A DNA stretch of 64,000 bases, from the NCBI GenBank assembly GCA_902800345.1, contig CADCDO010000012.1, positions 1-64,000 on the forward strand. The letters run 5' to 3'. Shown here piece after piece: positions 23,594 to 32,027 of the stretch; within the stretch, counting starts at the first letter, position 1, and every line of letters starts with the position of its first letter. Below the pieces are notes generated by a model that was not told the DNA's origin, searched no databases, and saw nothing but the letters and a program-made list of their open reading frames with translations. This DNA comes from Fibrobacter succinogenes (lineage in GTDB: Bacteria > Fibrobacterota > Fibrobacteria > Fibrobacterales > Fibrobacteraceae). Both the position numbers and the translations under genes were made by a program.

Positions 23594-24688
23594 ATGTCCA
23601 AAACGCAAACGCACAACGATAACATCGACAAAGAAGTCAACAGAAATAAGGTCATCGTAAGAACCAGCGTTGTCGGGATTGTCACCAACGTCATTCTCGC
23701 GAGCGTCAAGGCGGTTATCGGCCTCATGGCAAACTCCATTGCCGTTGTTCTCGATGCCGTGAACAACCTCTCGGACGCACTTTCGTCCATCATCACGATT
23801 GTCGGCAACAAGCTCTCTCGAAAATTGCCCAATGAAAAGCACCCGCTCGGTTACGGCCGCATTGAATACCTGACCGCCATGGTCATCGCCTCCATCGTGA
23901 TTTATGCGGGCATCACCTCTTGCGTGGAATCGGTCAAGAAAATCATCCACCCCGAAGAAGCCGACTACTCCACCGTTTCACTTGTCATCATCGCCATCGC
24001 CGTAGTCGTGAAAGTAGTCCTCGGGCGTTACGTAAAAGCGCAAGGCGAGCGCGTGAATTCCGGTTCGCTCATCGCCTCCGGCTCCGACGCCCTCTTTGAC
24101 GCCATTCTCTCCCTTTCCGTTCTCGCCTCCGCACTCATTTTCATTTTCACGGGACTCTCGCTCGAAGCCTACGTCGGCGTTCTGATTTCCATCTTCATCG
24201 TCAAAGCGGGCTTTGAAATGTTGAAGGACACCGTCAGCGACTTGCTCGGCAAGAAAAATGACAACGAACTCACCAAGCAAATCAAGTGCCTCATCCGCAG
24301 CGAAGAAGGCGTCCACGGCTCCGTACACGTGGAACTCCCCGACACCATGACCGTCGCCGACCTGGATTCCCTCACGCGCAAAATTGAAAAGAAAGTTTAC
24401 CGCGAAACAGGTGTCATCCTCACCGCTATCGGCGTCTACTCTTACAACACCAAGAACGACGAAGCCGCCAAAATCCGCAATACGATTTTAGACAAAGTCA
24501 AGTCGCACGATTGGGCTCTCCAGATGCATGGTTTTTACGTGAACATCGAAGCCAAGGAAATGCGCTTTGACGTGGTCATCAAATTCGGTGCAAACGCCCA
24601 GGAAGCATTGCAAACCATCCAAGGCGAAATCCAGGAAATGTACCCCGGCTACAGCATTCAAATATCGCCGGATATCGACCTGGGGTAA
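23594..24688 (+). CDS. Cation diffusion facilitator family transporter
   Basis: 364 residues, inner-membrane antiporter exporting divalent metals such as Zn, Fe or Mn for protons. Predicted TM helices lie in TNVILASVKAVIGLMANSIA, YLTAMVIASIVIYAGITSCV, VSLVIIAIAVVVKVVLG, ILSLSVLASALIFIFTGL and YVGVLISIFIVKAG. Metal-site positions are LDAVNNLSDALSS (DxxxN/D, TM2) and ASGSDALFDAILS (TM5). Two soluble segments follow (about 210-364), so the C-terminus is longer than the usual single CDF domain. Start ATG 23594 follows AGGAAG. The metal cannot be assigned. Confidence 0.9.
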   Translation: MSKTQTHNDNIDKEVNRNKVIVRTSVVGIVTNVILASVKAVIGLMANSIAVVLDAVNNLSDALSSIITIVGNKLSRKLPNEKHPLGYGRIEYLTAMVIASIVIYAGITSCVESVKKIIHPEEADYSTVSLVIIAIAVVVKVVLGRYVKAQGERVNSGSLIASGSDALFDAILSLSVLASALIFIFTGLSLEAYVGVLISIFIVKAGFEMLKDTVSDLLGKKNDNELTKQIKCLIRSEEGVHGSVHVELPDTMTVADLDSLTRKIEKKVYRETGVILTAIGVYSYNTKNDEAAKIRNTILDKVKSHDWALQMHGFYVNIEAKEMRFDVVIKFGANAQEALQTIQGEIQEMYPGYSIQISPDIDLG

Positions 24689-24708
24689 CGCAATTTACGC
24701 TCCGTAAT

Positions 24709-25458
24709 TTACTCTCCGCGACTCAGTTTTTCTTCCTGTTCGCGGAGCTTTTTGTATCCAGGGCTTTCAAGCGGGAGAAGAGATTCGTCTATTTTCAACG
24801 GGTCATACGCCGATGAATTCTTCGGATAATTCAGGACTGTATAAGAACGAATACGGCCCGTTGCAGGCAACGTAATTTCATAGAACGGTCCTTTAAAGAA
24901 TATATCATTTTGCCAGTTTTCGAAATCACCTTCAAACGTACATTTTTCTACGTCTTTCTCGGCGCAAATCATTCTGTGATTTGAATACACACCAGAAGCA
25001 ATTTGAATGCTATCGCCACCATAAACAACACGAAATACAGAATCCTTTAAAACCCACTTATTGGAGTACTTCAAAAAGCGACTAATCAGTACATCTACAA
25101 AATCTGTAGAATTAACAGGTGCATTAGGCTGTTCAAAACATTCTATCGTCAGTTTTCCGCTAGAATCATCCTTAAACACACGACCCGCAATAATAGTTGG
25201 CTGAAAATTTGCCTCAGATCCAAAAATACCTCGACAAGCCTTCACGATCGTGGTATCATTGAGTTCAACAGACTCGTTCCATTTCTTTGAAATGCCGTAT
25301 CCCGTCGAACGAATCAGCCCCCATTCTTCGAAATAGTCCGTCTTAACAACATCGGCATGGAAGTATATCCCGAAATAATCAGCATAATAAGCGCCTTGTG
25401 GCTGAACAAAGCAAGAATTCAAAAGAATCGCAAAAAATATCAAACAAATTATTCTCAT
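24709..25458 (-). CDS. Lipoprotein of unknown function, last gene of an AT-rich exported-protein operon
   Basis: 249 residues with lipobox LLNSC (Cys16). The rest is rich in aromatic and beta-type segments (YYADYFGIYFHADVV, FKGPFYEITLPATGRIRSYT) with no motif that I recognise. ATG 25458 overlaps the upstream stop by 4 nt (ATGA) and has CGGAG 5 nt before it. It may be specific to Fibrobacter. It converges on the CDF gene with a 20-nt gap. Confidence 0.75.
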   Translation of the reverse strand: MRIICLIFFAILLNSCFVQPQGAYYADYFGIYFHADVVKTDYFEEWGLIRSTGYGISKKWNESVELNDTTIVKACRGIFGSEANFQPTIIAGRVFKDDSSGKLTIECFEQPNAPVNSTDFVDVLISRFLKYSNKWVLKDSVFRVVYGGDSIQIASGVYSNHRMICAEKDVEKCTFEGDFENWQNDIFFKGPFYEITLPATGRIRSYTVLNYPKNSSAYDPLKIDESLLPLESPGYKKLREQEEKLSRGE

Positions 25459-26078
25459 TTGCACTCCGGGAACGCAATCTTTTTATTCAGCTTATTCATA
25501 ACCTTAAACACATCCGCATACACGGCAAAACGTTCTCCCTTCTTTTCCCAAAAATCGTCATATTTGACATAATAAAAGTTACGATGTTTTCCGCCACTTT
25601 GAGAATACCCCATTACCCGAAGCCCAACATTTCTACCATAGAATTGTCCAGGTTTCACATACAAATGTTCATCTATATGCAAAGCGTCCAAATCAGCAAC
25701 AAGAGGGTCTTCTGACGAAATCTCGGTTTTACATTTTTCTATAGATATTTTCTGTTCCAGCAATTGATTTCGCTTTTCCATGAACTTTTCAGGATGGAGC
25801 CACGGAAGCATTCGAGTTTCAGGCAACTGATAAACAGTTATCCATTCACGACGCTCATCATTCTTAACATAAAGCCGTTGAACGCCCAAATATTCGTAAA
25901 AGATATACAAGCCATCTTTGTCAAACATAGAATCCCCAAACACAGCCGAAAAATCACTTTTACGGTAATCAATCGGAGCATCCATATTCTTTAATGAATA
26001 AAACGAAAAGACTAGGCTATCGTTGTACGCCAAAACAGACGAATAAGCAAGTAACAAATAAATCATCAGATGTTTCAT
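25455..26078 (-). CDS. Exported protein of unknown function
   Basis: 207 residues beginning MKHLMIYLLLAYSSVLAYND, a signal peptide with probable cleavage after VLA. The start at 26078 overlaps the upstream gene's stop by 4 nt (ATGA); an earlier ATG at 26090 is less likely for that reason. No family recognised. Contains several Tyr/Phe-rich strands (GRNVGLRVMGYSQSGGKHRN, FYYVKYDDFWEKKG). Confidence 0.72.
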   Translation of the reverse strand: MKHLMIYLLLAYSSVLAYNDSLVFSFYSLKNMDAPIDYRKSDFSAVFGDSMFDKDGLYIFYEYLGVQRLYVKNDERREWITVYQLPETRMLPWLHPEKFMEKRNQLLEQKISIEKCKTEISSEDPLVADLDALHIDEHLYVKPGQFYGRNVGLRVMGYSQSGGKHRNFYYVKYDDFWEKKGERFAVYADVFKVMNKLNKKIAFPECK

Positions 26079-26818
26079 AACGCAGGGCAATCCTTTTCAG
26101 TCAAAACATGCCACCAACCATTCTTTTTATATTTTTCGGCTGAAAATTTTTGAGGATCCGGGACTAGATTACGCCAATCACATTTATCATCAAACGGTTC
26201 AACAAGTTCCTTCACAAGAGAGTCAACAGCACGCCATTCGCGAACAACTGGTTCCACGTCAAAGGAATCATCTAAACCAGTTGGGCTATTGAATTCTTTC
26301 ACACGAATACTTCCGTCATCCATTACATAAACAATTGTTGCATAAATTTTCTCTTTGCAATCACAAAAACTTGTTAAGTCTTCATATTTTTCCCTCACAA
26401 AAGATACTAATTGATTATACGCATCTTTACTGGATAATTTTTTCTCATAAAGGCATGTCTTTAAAAAATAGTCCATATTCGCTTTCACATGTCTGTCAAT
26501 ACAAGGCGTAAAACGTTCTATTTCAGACCGAGCTAAATTAGGTTCCTTATAAATTTGTATTTTATCTGATTGTTCCGATATATAAGCTTTTATAGTTACA
26601 TGACCACCAAGCCTTATATATATCCCTGGCTGCATCCTTTCTAAAAAAGGAACTTCCGTATAGGCTCTTGAATAGTTTATTTTTCCGTTGTATAAAACAG
26701 AACATTCTTCCGGTTTTTCAGAATTCAATTTATCGACGAATAAGTCACACGTTTTCCCCGCAAAAACAGGCAAAGAAAACAGCAGCGCACATATCAAAAA
26801 CAAATTTTTCACAGTCAT
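26075..26818 (-). CDS. Exported Cys-rich protein of unknown function
   Basis: 247 residues with a signal peptide (MTVKNLFLICALLFSLPVFA). Mature part has eight or more Cys residues (KTCDLF, PEECSVLY, TPCIDRH, KTCLYE, FCDCKE, DKCDWR, KDCPAL), suggesting disulfides in the periplasm or outside. No domain recognised. Translationally coupled to the next gene. Confidence 0.72.
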   Translation of the reverse strand: MTVKNLFLICALLFSLPVFAGKTCDLFVDKLNSEKPEECSVLYNGKINYSRAYTEVPFLERMQPGIYIRLGGHVTIKAYISEQSDKIQIYKEPNLARSEIERFTPCIDRHVKANMDYFLKTCLYEKKLSSKDAYNQLVSFVREKYEDLTSFCDCKEKIYATIVYVMDDGSIRVKEFNSPTGLDDSFDVEPVVREWRAVDSLVKELVEPFDDKCDWRNLVPDPQKFSAEKYKKNGWWHVLTEKDCPAL

Positions 26819-26851
26819 AATTTCAATATAAATATTTTGCGGTATTTCCCA

Positions 26852-28060
26852 TTATTTCTCTAACCGTTTTCTCACGCAGCGGATATAAAATTTTTTGTTT
26901 TCGATTGCATAATCGTGACTGAACTTTTCGCCATCGAATAAGATGGCATAAAGCCGGTTTTCGTCATCGTAACTCCACCACCCCGTCACCATACCGAATC
27001 CTTTATATCCGTTGTCCACATAGCCCGCCGGATATACCGTAAAACCGACATCCTTGTTCTCTTTAAAATCAAGGAACCAGTCCTTCTTCGAGCGAAGATA
27101 CGCTCCATTCAAGCCGAACCGACCGAACAAATTCACCCAATCGCTCCTTCGCGGCAACCGCCAGTCCGCAGGGCAAGCCTCACGGGCATTCACTCCATAA
27201 AGTCGCCCATGATTTTCGCAATGCATCTTTTTATTATCGTAACACTCCTCACCCGGCATACTCCTATAAATATTTTGAGAAGACCACTCCATCGAATCGA
27301 TAATTATCGTTTTAAAATGTACCCCAGTAAGAGAATCCTTGTAGTACCCCAACTGCACTGGATTCAATTTTGCATAACCTAATCCATGCCAATTGTTATC
27401 ATAACACTGGTACATGTAACGGTTGACTCCTATCATGATTTTTTTCCCATTCATGCCGAACGTACACGGGAGCATGCGTCTCAAATTCAGAACAACCGTG
27501 TCTGCCGAAAACTCCACGGAATCCTGCAAAAAGTCGAGCGAATCGGCGATTTTTTTCCACGTTCTATTTTCACATAAATAAAGACCAATGTCTTCGAAGC
27601 CTATATACTTGTGGCCCGCAAGGCAATTCGTTTTATTCTTTGAAATAAAGGCGGTGCCCGTAAAAGCAATCTTATCCAAAAAAGACTTTGCTTTTATTTT
27701 TTCATCTTTTTTGCAAGCCACTGAATGTCTTCCATCATACGCAAATTCACTATAAATCTTGCGGTCTTGTACATACGCAACTGAATATTCCTTCATATAC
27801 CCCACATGGTAAGAAGATGTCCAATATTTATAATTTGGAATGTCTGCGGAGCGAACAATATAATTTTCCCATTCAAATTTATCCGGTAAATGATAACCCT
27901 CCGGGCATGCATTCAACGCTTCGCCCCAACTATACGAACCATTAAGGAATATCCAATCCGCCGGAGCATTTACTTTCGGTTGTTCATCCTTGGCGTTTTC
28001 CTGATTTTCTTGACTGCAAGCCAACAGCAAAAAGACAAATACGATTATCAGTTTTTTCAT
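26852..28060 (-). CDS. FISUMP-type lipoprotein with two divergent domains
   Basis: 402 residues; lipobox LLLAC (Cys15). Two lectin-like FISUMP segments are visible: residues ~35-117 (ACPEGYHLPDKFEWENYIV, YWTSSYHVG, HSVACKK) and ~250-400 (MEWSSQNIYRSMPG, CENHGRLYGVNAREACPADW, RLPRRSDWVNLFGRFG, KFYIRCVRK). Start ATG 28060 has TGGAG 5 nt upstream and lies 2 nt after the previous stop. It is in the middle of the exported-protein operon, so the operon probably acts at the cell surface. Confidence 0.82.
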   Translation of the reverse strand: MKKLIIVFVFLLLACSQENQENAKDEQPKVNAPADWIFLNGSYSWGEALNACPEGYHLPDKFEWENYIVRSADIPNYKYWTSSYHVGYMKEYSVAYVQDRKIYSEFAYDGRHSVACKKDEKIKAKSFLDKIAFTGTAFISKNKTNCLAGHKYIGFEDIGLYLCENRTWKKIADSLDFLQDSVEFSADTVVLNLRRMLPCTFGMNGKKIMIGVNRYMYQCYDNNWHGLGYAKLNPVQLGYYKDSLTGVHFKTIIIDSMEWSSQNIYRSMPGEECYDNKKMHCENHGRLYGVNAREACPADWRLPRRSDWVNLFGRFGLNGAYLRSKKDWFLDFKENKDVGFTVYPAGYVDNGYKGFGMVTGWWSYDDENRLYAILFDGEKFSHDYAIENKKFYIRCVRKRLEK

Positions 28061-28062
28061 AT

Positions 28063-28896
28063 TCACTCCAGTTCGACTTGATATTGTCCATCAACTTTTT
28101 TCACATTCAAAACGTTATAAACGGGTTCTTTCCGTTCGTCAATCTGAATCCGGCAACGGCCTGTTCCGCTCAATACAAATGTACCTGAAACATTTTTAGA
28201 ATCACTAGATTCAACTTTCACAAAATTACATTTCGGTTTAAAACGTTGTTCGTTCGTGAGCAGAACCGCTTTGCGACCTTTATACGGAAACGGCAATCTT
28301 TCCGCATACATAAAATCGCATCGATCCGCTTCGCATTGCTTTACAAATAGCGGAAAAGGCAATTCAAAAAATGTGAATTCAGATTCATACGATTCACCGG
28401 TCTCATGATTATGTTCAAGCATAATGTTCCAGCGGCCCATCGTTTTGTTCACAATAGCCAAATACATCCGTTCGCGAGAATTAGACTCCTTGATAGATAT
28501 TGGGCAAACACCCGTTTTCTTGGGTTTCAACGCAACTGTTACAGAGTCAATTCCATAAACAGGTTCAACTTTCAAAAACTCACAGCCGGAATGCATCAAG
28601 CACGGTTCGTACTGCCGAGCCATATTCCCGTAACGGAACGGAGCATTGTACCGCCCCTTCGGAATATCACGTCCAAAACGTTTCTTGACATTTTCGATGA
28701 ACTCGTCTTCGGTATCGCAGGCATAATCAAACGGGAACATTTCGACACCGCGAACACCCACCATGCATTTTTTGGAATCGCAACTAAAAACCTGCAACGA
28801 TTGATCTGGGGAAAACCCGAACGAGGCGTAAGAGCCGCACGCCGCAAACGACGGAACGAAAGAAATCAATACCAGCAAAGCAAAAGCGACATTCAT
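28063..28896 (-). CDS. Exported Cys-rich protein of unknown function, first gene of the operon
   Basis: 277 residues with an N-terminal signal (MNVAFALLVLISFVPSFAAC), either type I or a lipoprotein signal with Cys20. Cys pairs recur at regular intervals (FSCDSKKCMVG, PCLMHSGCEFL, KQCEADRCDFM, GRCRIQ). Two internal segments look alike: CEFLKVEPVYGIDSVTVALK with GVCPISI, and CNFVKVESSDSKNVSGTFVL with GRCRIQI, suggesting a duplicated beta-sandwich. No family recognised. Confidence 0.72.
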   Translation of the reverse strand: MNVAFALLVLISFVPSFAACGSYASFGFSPDQSLQVFSCDSKKCMVGVRGVEMFPFDYACDTEDEFIENVKKRFGRDIPKGRYNAPFRYGNMARQYEPCLMHSGCEFLKVEPVYGIDSVTVALKPKKTGVCPISIKESNSRERMYLAIVNKTMGRWNIMLEHNHETGESYESEFTFFELPFPLFVKQCEADRCDFMYAERLPFPYKGRKAVLLTNEQRFKPKCNFVKVESSDSKNVSGTFVLSGTGRCRIQIDERKEPVYNVLNVKKVDGQYQVELE

Positions 28897-29019
28897 AACC
28901 TAATAGCCTCAATAAACCACATTGCTAGTTATTCTACAAAATTTTCGCTCATTCCGAAAGGCAAGCTAAAGAAAAAGGCCTTTTGAAGAGGGGAAAAAAC
29001 GATTTTTGCATTTTTTTGC

Positions 29020-29230
29020 TACCAAAATGGATTTTTTGTCGTGTTTGGTATCATATTTTTTACGTTGTACTACAAAATATTCGTCCAACAGGCTTACGTT
29101 ATGATACCAAATCTAAATTTTCGCCCCATTTGGTAACACATTTTTCACAAACAAACTCATATTTAACGAATTTTCATTAAGTTTATCTACAATTTATGTT
29201 ACCAAAAGGGTTATTTTCATGCATTTGGTA
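29020..29230. repeat. Array of three TACCAAA-N17-TTTGGTA inverted pairs
   Basis: Pairs lie at 29020-29050, 29105-29135 and 29200-29230. Each is TACCAAA, exactly 17 nt, then TTTGGTA, and the units are spaced 85 and 95 nt apart in AT-rich DNA. Intervening sequences differ, so only the arms are conserved. The fixed 17-nt gap suggests a protein-binding or recombination site or an RNA stem rather than chance. The gap 28897-29428 has no gene. Confidence 0.7.
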
Positions 29231-29306
29231 GCAGATTTTCGCATTTTTCTCTGTAGCCGTCTCTCATCGCCCCAAAACAGTCAAAACCCGCATCAGCAGT
29301 CCCCAA

Positions 29307-29404
29307 CCAACGCCAATAGCCCATTGACTAGCGATCAACCACTACCCACCAACAGCCATGACCAACAATCATAGACCATTGACTATCGACCAATGACTAT
29401 TGAC
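29307..29404. repeat. Heptad intergenic repeat array
   Basis: After the TACCAAA array the sequence settles into 7-mers: CATTGAC TATCGAC and CAATGAC TATTGAC in tandem, with CCACTACCCACCAACAG before them. It ends at the -10 box of the next gene. Confidence 0.6.
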
Positions 29405-29415
29405 CACTATTTTTC

Positions 29416-29421
29416 TATATT
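29416..29421 (+). promoter_or_regulatory. -10 box of a predicted leaderless promoter (DUF4321-like gene)
   Basis: TATATT, 7 nt before ATG 29429. Confidence 0.5.
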
Positions 29422-29428
29422 CGTGCCC

Positions 29429-29752
29429 ATGACTCACAAGAACTCATTGGCACGTCTCGCACTTTTTATAGTTGTCGGCCTTATACTTGGCGGCATCATG
29501 AGCGAAGCCCTCGGAGCCTTATTTGGCGAACTCGGTGTTTTGCTGAATGCTGGCGGCTACGATAACAGTGTGCATAAAGTTTTTACAACTGCTGCAGAAT
29601 TCAGCATCGGTTTCCCCAACAACGGGGGGCCCATAATCATTGACTTGTACCTTGTCAAATTTGCCCTCGGATTCGGTTTCAAACTAAACCTTCTAAGCGG
29701 ATTTGGCATGCTCATCGCTATTTACATTATGAAATGGTCCGGAGAAAGATAA
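29429..29752 (+). CDS. Small membrane protein, DUF4321-like
   Basis: 107 residues with two hydrophobic segments (ARLALFIVVGLILGGIMSEA and LLSGFGMLIAIYIMKW). The layout with a GLILGG start and KFALGFGFKLNLLS resembles small DUF4321-type membrane proteins of anaerobes; function unknown. ATG 29429 is chosen over an upstream in-frame start because the -10 box TATATT ends 7 nt before it. The stop overlaps the gatA start by one base, so the two are coupled. Confidence 0.7.
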   Translation: MTHKNSLARLALFIVVGLILGGIMSEALGALFGELGVLLNAGGYDNSVHKVFTTAAEFSIGFPNNGGPIIIDLYLVKFALGFGFKLNLLSGFGMLIAIYIMKWSGER

Positions 29753-31170
29753 TGCAGACTATTCAGGAACTCCAGGCAAAGCTCGCTGACGGCAGTACCA
29801 CCGCCGAAAAACTTGCTCAAGCCTCCCTTGAAAAAATTGAATCTACGAAGAATTTGAACGCCTATATCTCGGTGCTTAACGAACGCGCTCTCGAACGCGC
29901 CAAGGAAAGCGACAAACGCCGCGCCGAAGGCAAGACCCTGGGCGCACTTGACGGTATCCCTGTTGCCGTGAAAGACAACATGTGCCTGACCGGCACCCGC
30001 ACCACGGCAGCCTCCAAGATTCTCGACAACTTTGTCGCACCCTACACCGCAACGGCATTGGAAAAACTCGAAGCCGCAGGCGCTGTTATCGTCGGCAAGA
30101 CGAACATGGACGAATTCGCCATGGGTTCGAGCAACGAAACCTCTTACTACGGACCGGTCAAGAATCCGCTGGACGAATCCCGCGTTCCGGGCGGTTCCTC
30201 GGGCGGTTCTGCAGTCGCCGTTGCCTCTGGCACGGTTCCTTGCGCCCTCGGTTCCGACACGGGCGGATCCATCCGTCAGCCGGCTGCCTGCACGGGCGTC
30301 GTCGGTTTGAAGCCGACCTACGGTCGCGTGTCCCGTTACGGCCTCCTCGCCTACGCCAGTTCCCTCGACCAAATCGGTCCGTTCGGTGCAACAGTCCGTG
30401 ACTGTGCGACGCTCCTCGGCGCTATTTGCGGCATTGACCCGCACGACAACACCACGAGCACTCGCCCGACCGAAGACTTCACCGCAAAGTTAGGAACAGG
30501 CGTTAAGGGCAAGGTTATCGGTGTTCCGAAGGAATACTTCGCAGAAGGCCTCGACGCAGAATGCAAGGCCGCCATCGAAAACATGCTTAAGAAGATGGAA
30601 GCCGAAGGCGCCATCATCAAGGAAGTGAGCCTCCCGCACATCAGCTACGCCGTTTCGAGCTACTACATCATCGCTACTGCCGAAGCAAGTTCCAACCTCA
30701 GCCGCTACGACGGCGTGCGTTACGGCTACCGCAGTGCCGAAGCCAAGAAACTCTTCGACCTTTACGCCAAGTCCCGCAGCGAAGCGTTCGGCAAGGAAGT
30801 GCAGCGCCGAATTCTTCTCGGCAGCTACGTTCTCTCCGCCGGATTCTACGACGCCTACTACGTACAAGCTCAAAAAGTCCGCCGTCTCATTACGGACGAC
30901 TTCACCGAAGCATTCAAGACTTGCGACGTGATTGCAAGCCCGACGATGCCGGGTCTCCCGCTCAAGTGCGGTATGAACGAATCCGATCCGATGGCGGTCT
31001 ATCTCTCCGATATCTACACCGTAAGTTTGAACCTCGCCGGTCTCCCGGGCGTGAGCGTTCCTTGCGGCATGGCAGGCGGCCTCCCGGTTGGCCTCCAGTG
31101 GATTGGCAAGCCGTTTATGGAAGCAGACTTGCTCAGCGTCGCCGAAGCAACGGAAGCACTTAATAAGTAA
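29752..31170 (+). CDS. gatA: Glutamyl-tRNA(Gln)/aspartyl-tRNA(Asn) amidotransferase subunit A
   Basis: 472 residues of the amidase signature family. The Ser-cisSer-Lys triad is visible: Lys in IPVAVKDNMCLTGT, and the serines in PGGSSGGSAVAVAS and GSDTGGSIRQPA. With GatB and GatC it converts misacylated Glu-tRNA(Gln) (or Asp-tRNA(Asn)) to the correct form. gatB/gatC are not next to it. ATG 29752 overlaps the upstream stop (TAATG). A strong terminator follows. A tRNA-Gln gene lies in the same window at 41202, not linked. Confidence 0.96.
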   Translation: MQTIQELQAKLADGSTTAEKLAQASLEKIESTKNLNAYISVLNERALERAKESDKRRAEGKTLGALDGIPVAVKDNMCLTGTRTTAASKILDNFVAPYTATALEKLEAAGAVIVGKTNMDEFAMGSSNETSYYGPVKNPLDESRVPGGSSGGSAVAVASGTVPCALGSDTGGSIRQPAACTGVVGLKPTYGRVSRYGLLAYASSLDQIGPFGATVRDCATLLGAICGIDPHDNTTSTRPTEDFTAKLGTGVKGKVIGVPKEYFAEGLDAECKAAIENMLKKMEAEGAIIKEVSLPHISYAVSSYYIIATAEASSNLSRYDGVRYGYRSAEAKKLFDLYAKSRSEAFGKEVQRRILLGSYVLSAGFYDAYYVQAQKVRRLITDDFTEAFKTCDVIASPTMPGLPLKCGMNESDPMAVYLSDIYTVSLNLAGLPGVSVPCGMAGGLPVGLQWIGKPFMEADLLSVAEATEALNK

Positions 31171-31212
31171 TGCGCCGCGCCCAGCGCGGAATGGCAACTC
31201 TCGCGAAATTAC

Positions 31213-31245
31213 AAAAAGACGTTCTCATCGAGAACGTCTTTTTTT
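31213..31245 (+). terminator. Strong intrinsic terminator after gatA
   Basis: AAAAAGACGTTCTC, loop ATC, GAGAACGTCTTTTTTT: a perfect 14-bp stem with flanking A and T runs, so it can also end the converging lipoprotein transcript. Confidence 0.9.
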
Positions 31246-31274
31246 GGCAAAAGCCCAAAATTGAACAGGTACGC

Positions 31275-31952
31275 TTATTTCAAAAGCGGAGTTTCATCCA
31301 AAAGATCTTCAGCGGCATTTTCCATAAGATCATCCCAAGTGGATTTAGCCGTTCCAAAGAAATATCCTTCATTAGATTGCAACGAGCCATAGCCTAGACG
31401 CTTATGAGATTTTCCATCATAGAAGCCATACGTTCCCTCGACAAACAAATCACCACTATGCATCATATAGCTCAACAAAACTCCCAATAAACCTGCTCCA
31501 GAAGCAACAGCATCCACATTTTTAAATGTTACACCATCCAAAACCAAATACACATCAGCTTCGGGTAAAGTAAACTGGTCATTCTCATTAGCAAAGAAAT
31601 CCTTTCCGTCAAGAAGCAATTCTGATTCGCCCATAAAGAAGCATGCGGGCCCACCAGTGCTGCACGAAGGATAGTGCACGACTTCAACACGCATTTGATT
31701 ACTTCCACGCGCATTGACCTTAGCTTCAATATTTTTCTTAAGCTTTTGAGTCACCCATGTCGGGAATGAACTTGCATATTCAGGCAAATCGTCCTGAACA
31801 TCATCCATATTCATCACTAACGGATTTGAATAGATTACGGCAATCGTCGAAGGCCGCCAATTCCAATCTTCGGAAATAGTTGCCTTAGATCCGGCACATC
31901 CCGTTAATATTAGGAAAAACAGTGCACCAAGAATAAGATTTAATGGTTTCAT
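31275..31952 (-). CDS. Lipoprotein of unknown function, paralogue of the one at 33188
   Basis: 225 residues; lipobox ILTGC (Cys19). It shares with the protein at 33188-33874 a common plan: W-x-KPS/RPS near the start, YLVLDGVTF versus YLVMDDIRL, a gap with small residues, YGFYDGKSHKRLGYG versus YAFYDAKSGKMLAFG, then a W, and an end in DETPLLK versus DQTPVGQ. No named family recognised. AGGAG precedes ATG 31952. The pair flank an expansin gene, so they may act with it at the outer membrane (inference). Confidence 0.75.
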   Translation of the reverse strand: MKPLNLILGALFFLILTGCAGSKATISEDWNWRPSTIAVIYSNPLVMNMDDVQDDLPEYASSFPTWVTQKLKKNIEAKVNARGSNQMRVEVVHYPSCSTGGPACFFMGESELLLDGKDFFANENDQFTLPEADVYLVLDGVTFKNVDAVASGAGLLGVLLSYMMHSGDLFVEGTYGFYDGKSHKRLGYGSLQSNEGYFFGTAKSTWDDLMENAAEDLLDETPLLK

Positions 31953-32027
31953 ACCAACTCCTTCTGAAATAAGTTACCCAAATAAATATTTGTTTAGGCG
32001 ATATATTTAGAACAAATATATAAAAAC

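Noticed and set aside
29020..29404. CRISPR array
   Set aside because: Arms are inverted pairs of 7 nt, spacing is irregular (85 and 95 nt), and the heptads are degenerate tandem units; no direct repeats of 24-40 nt and no cas genes.
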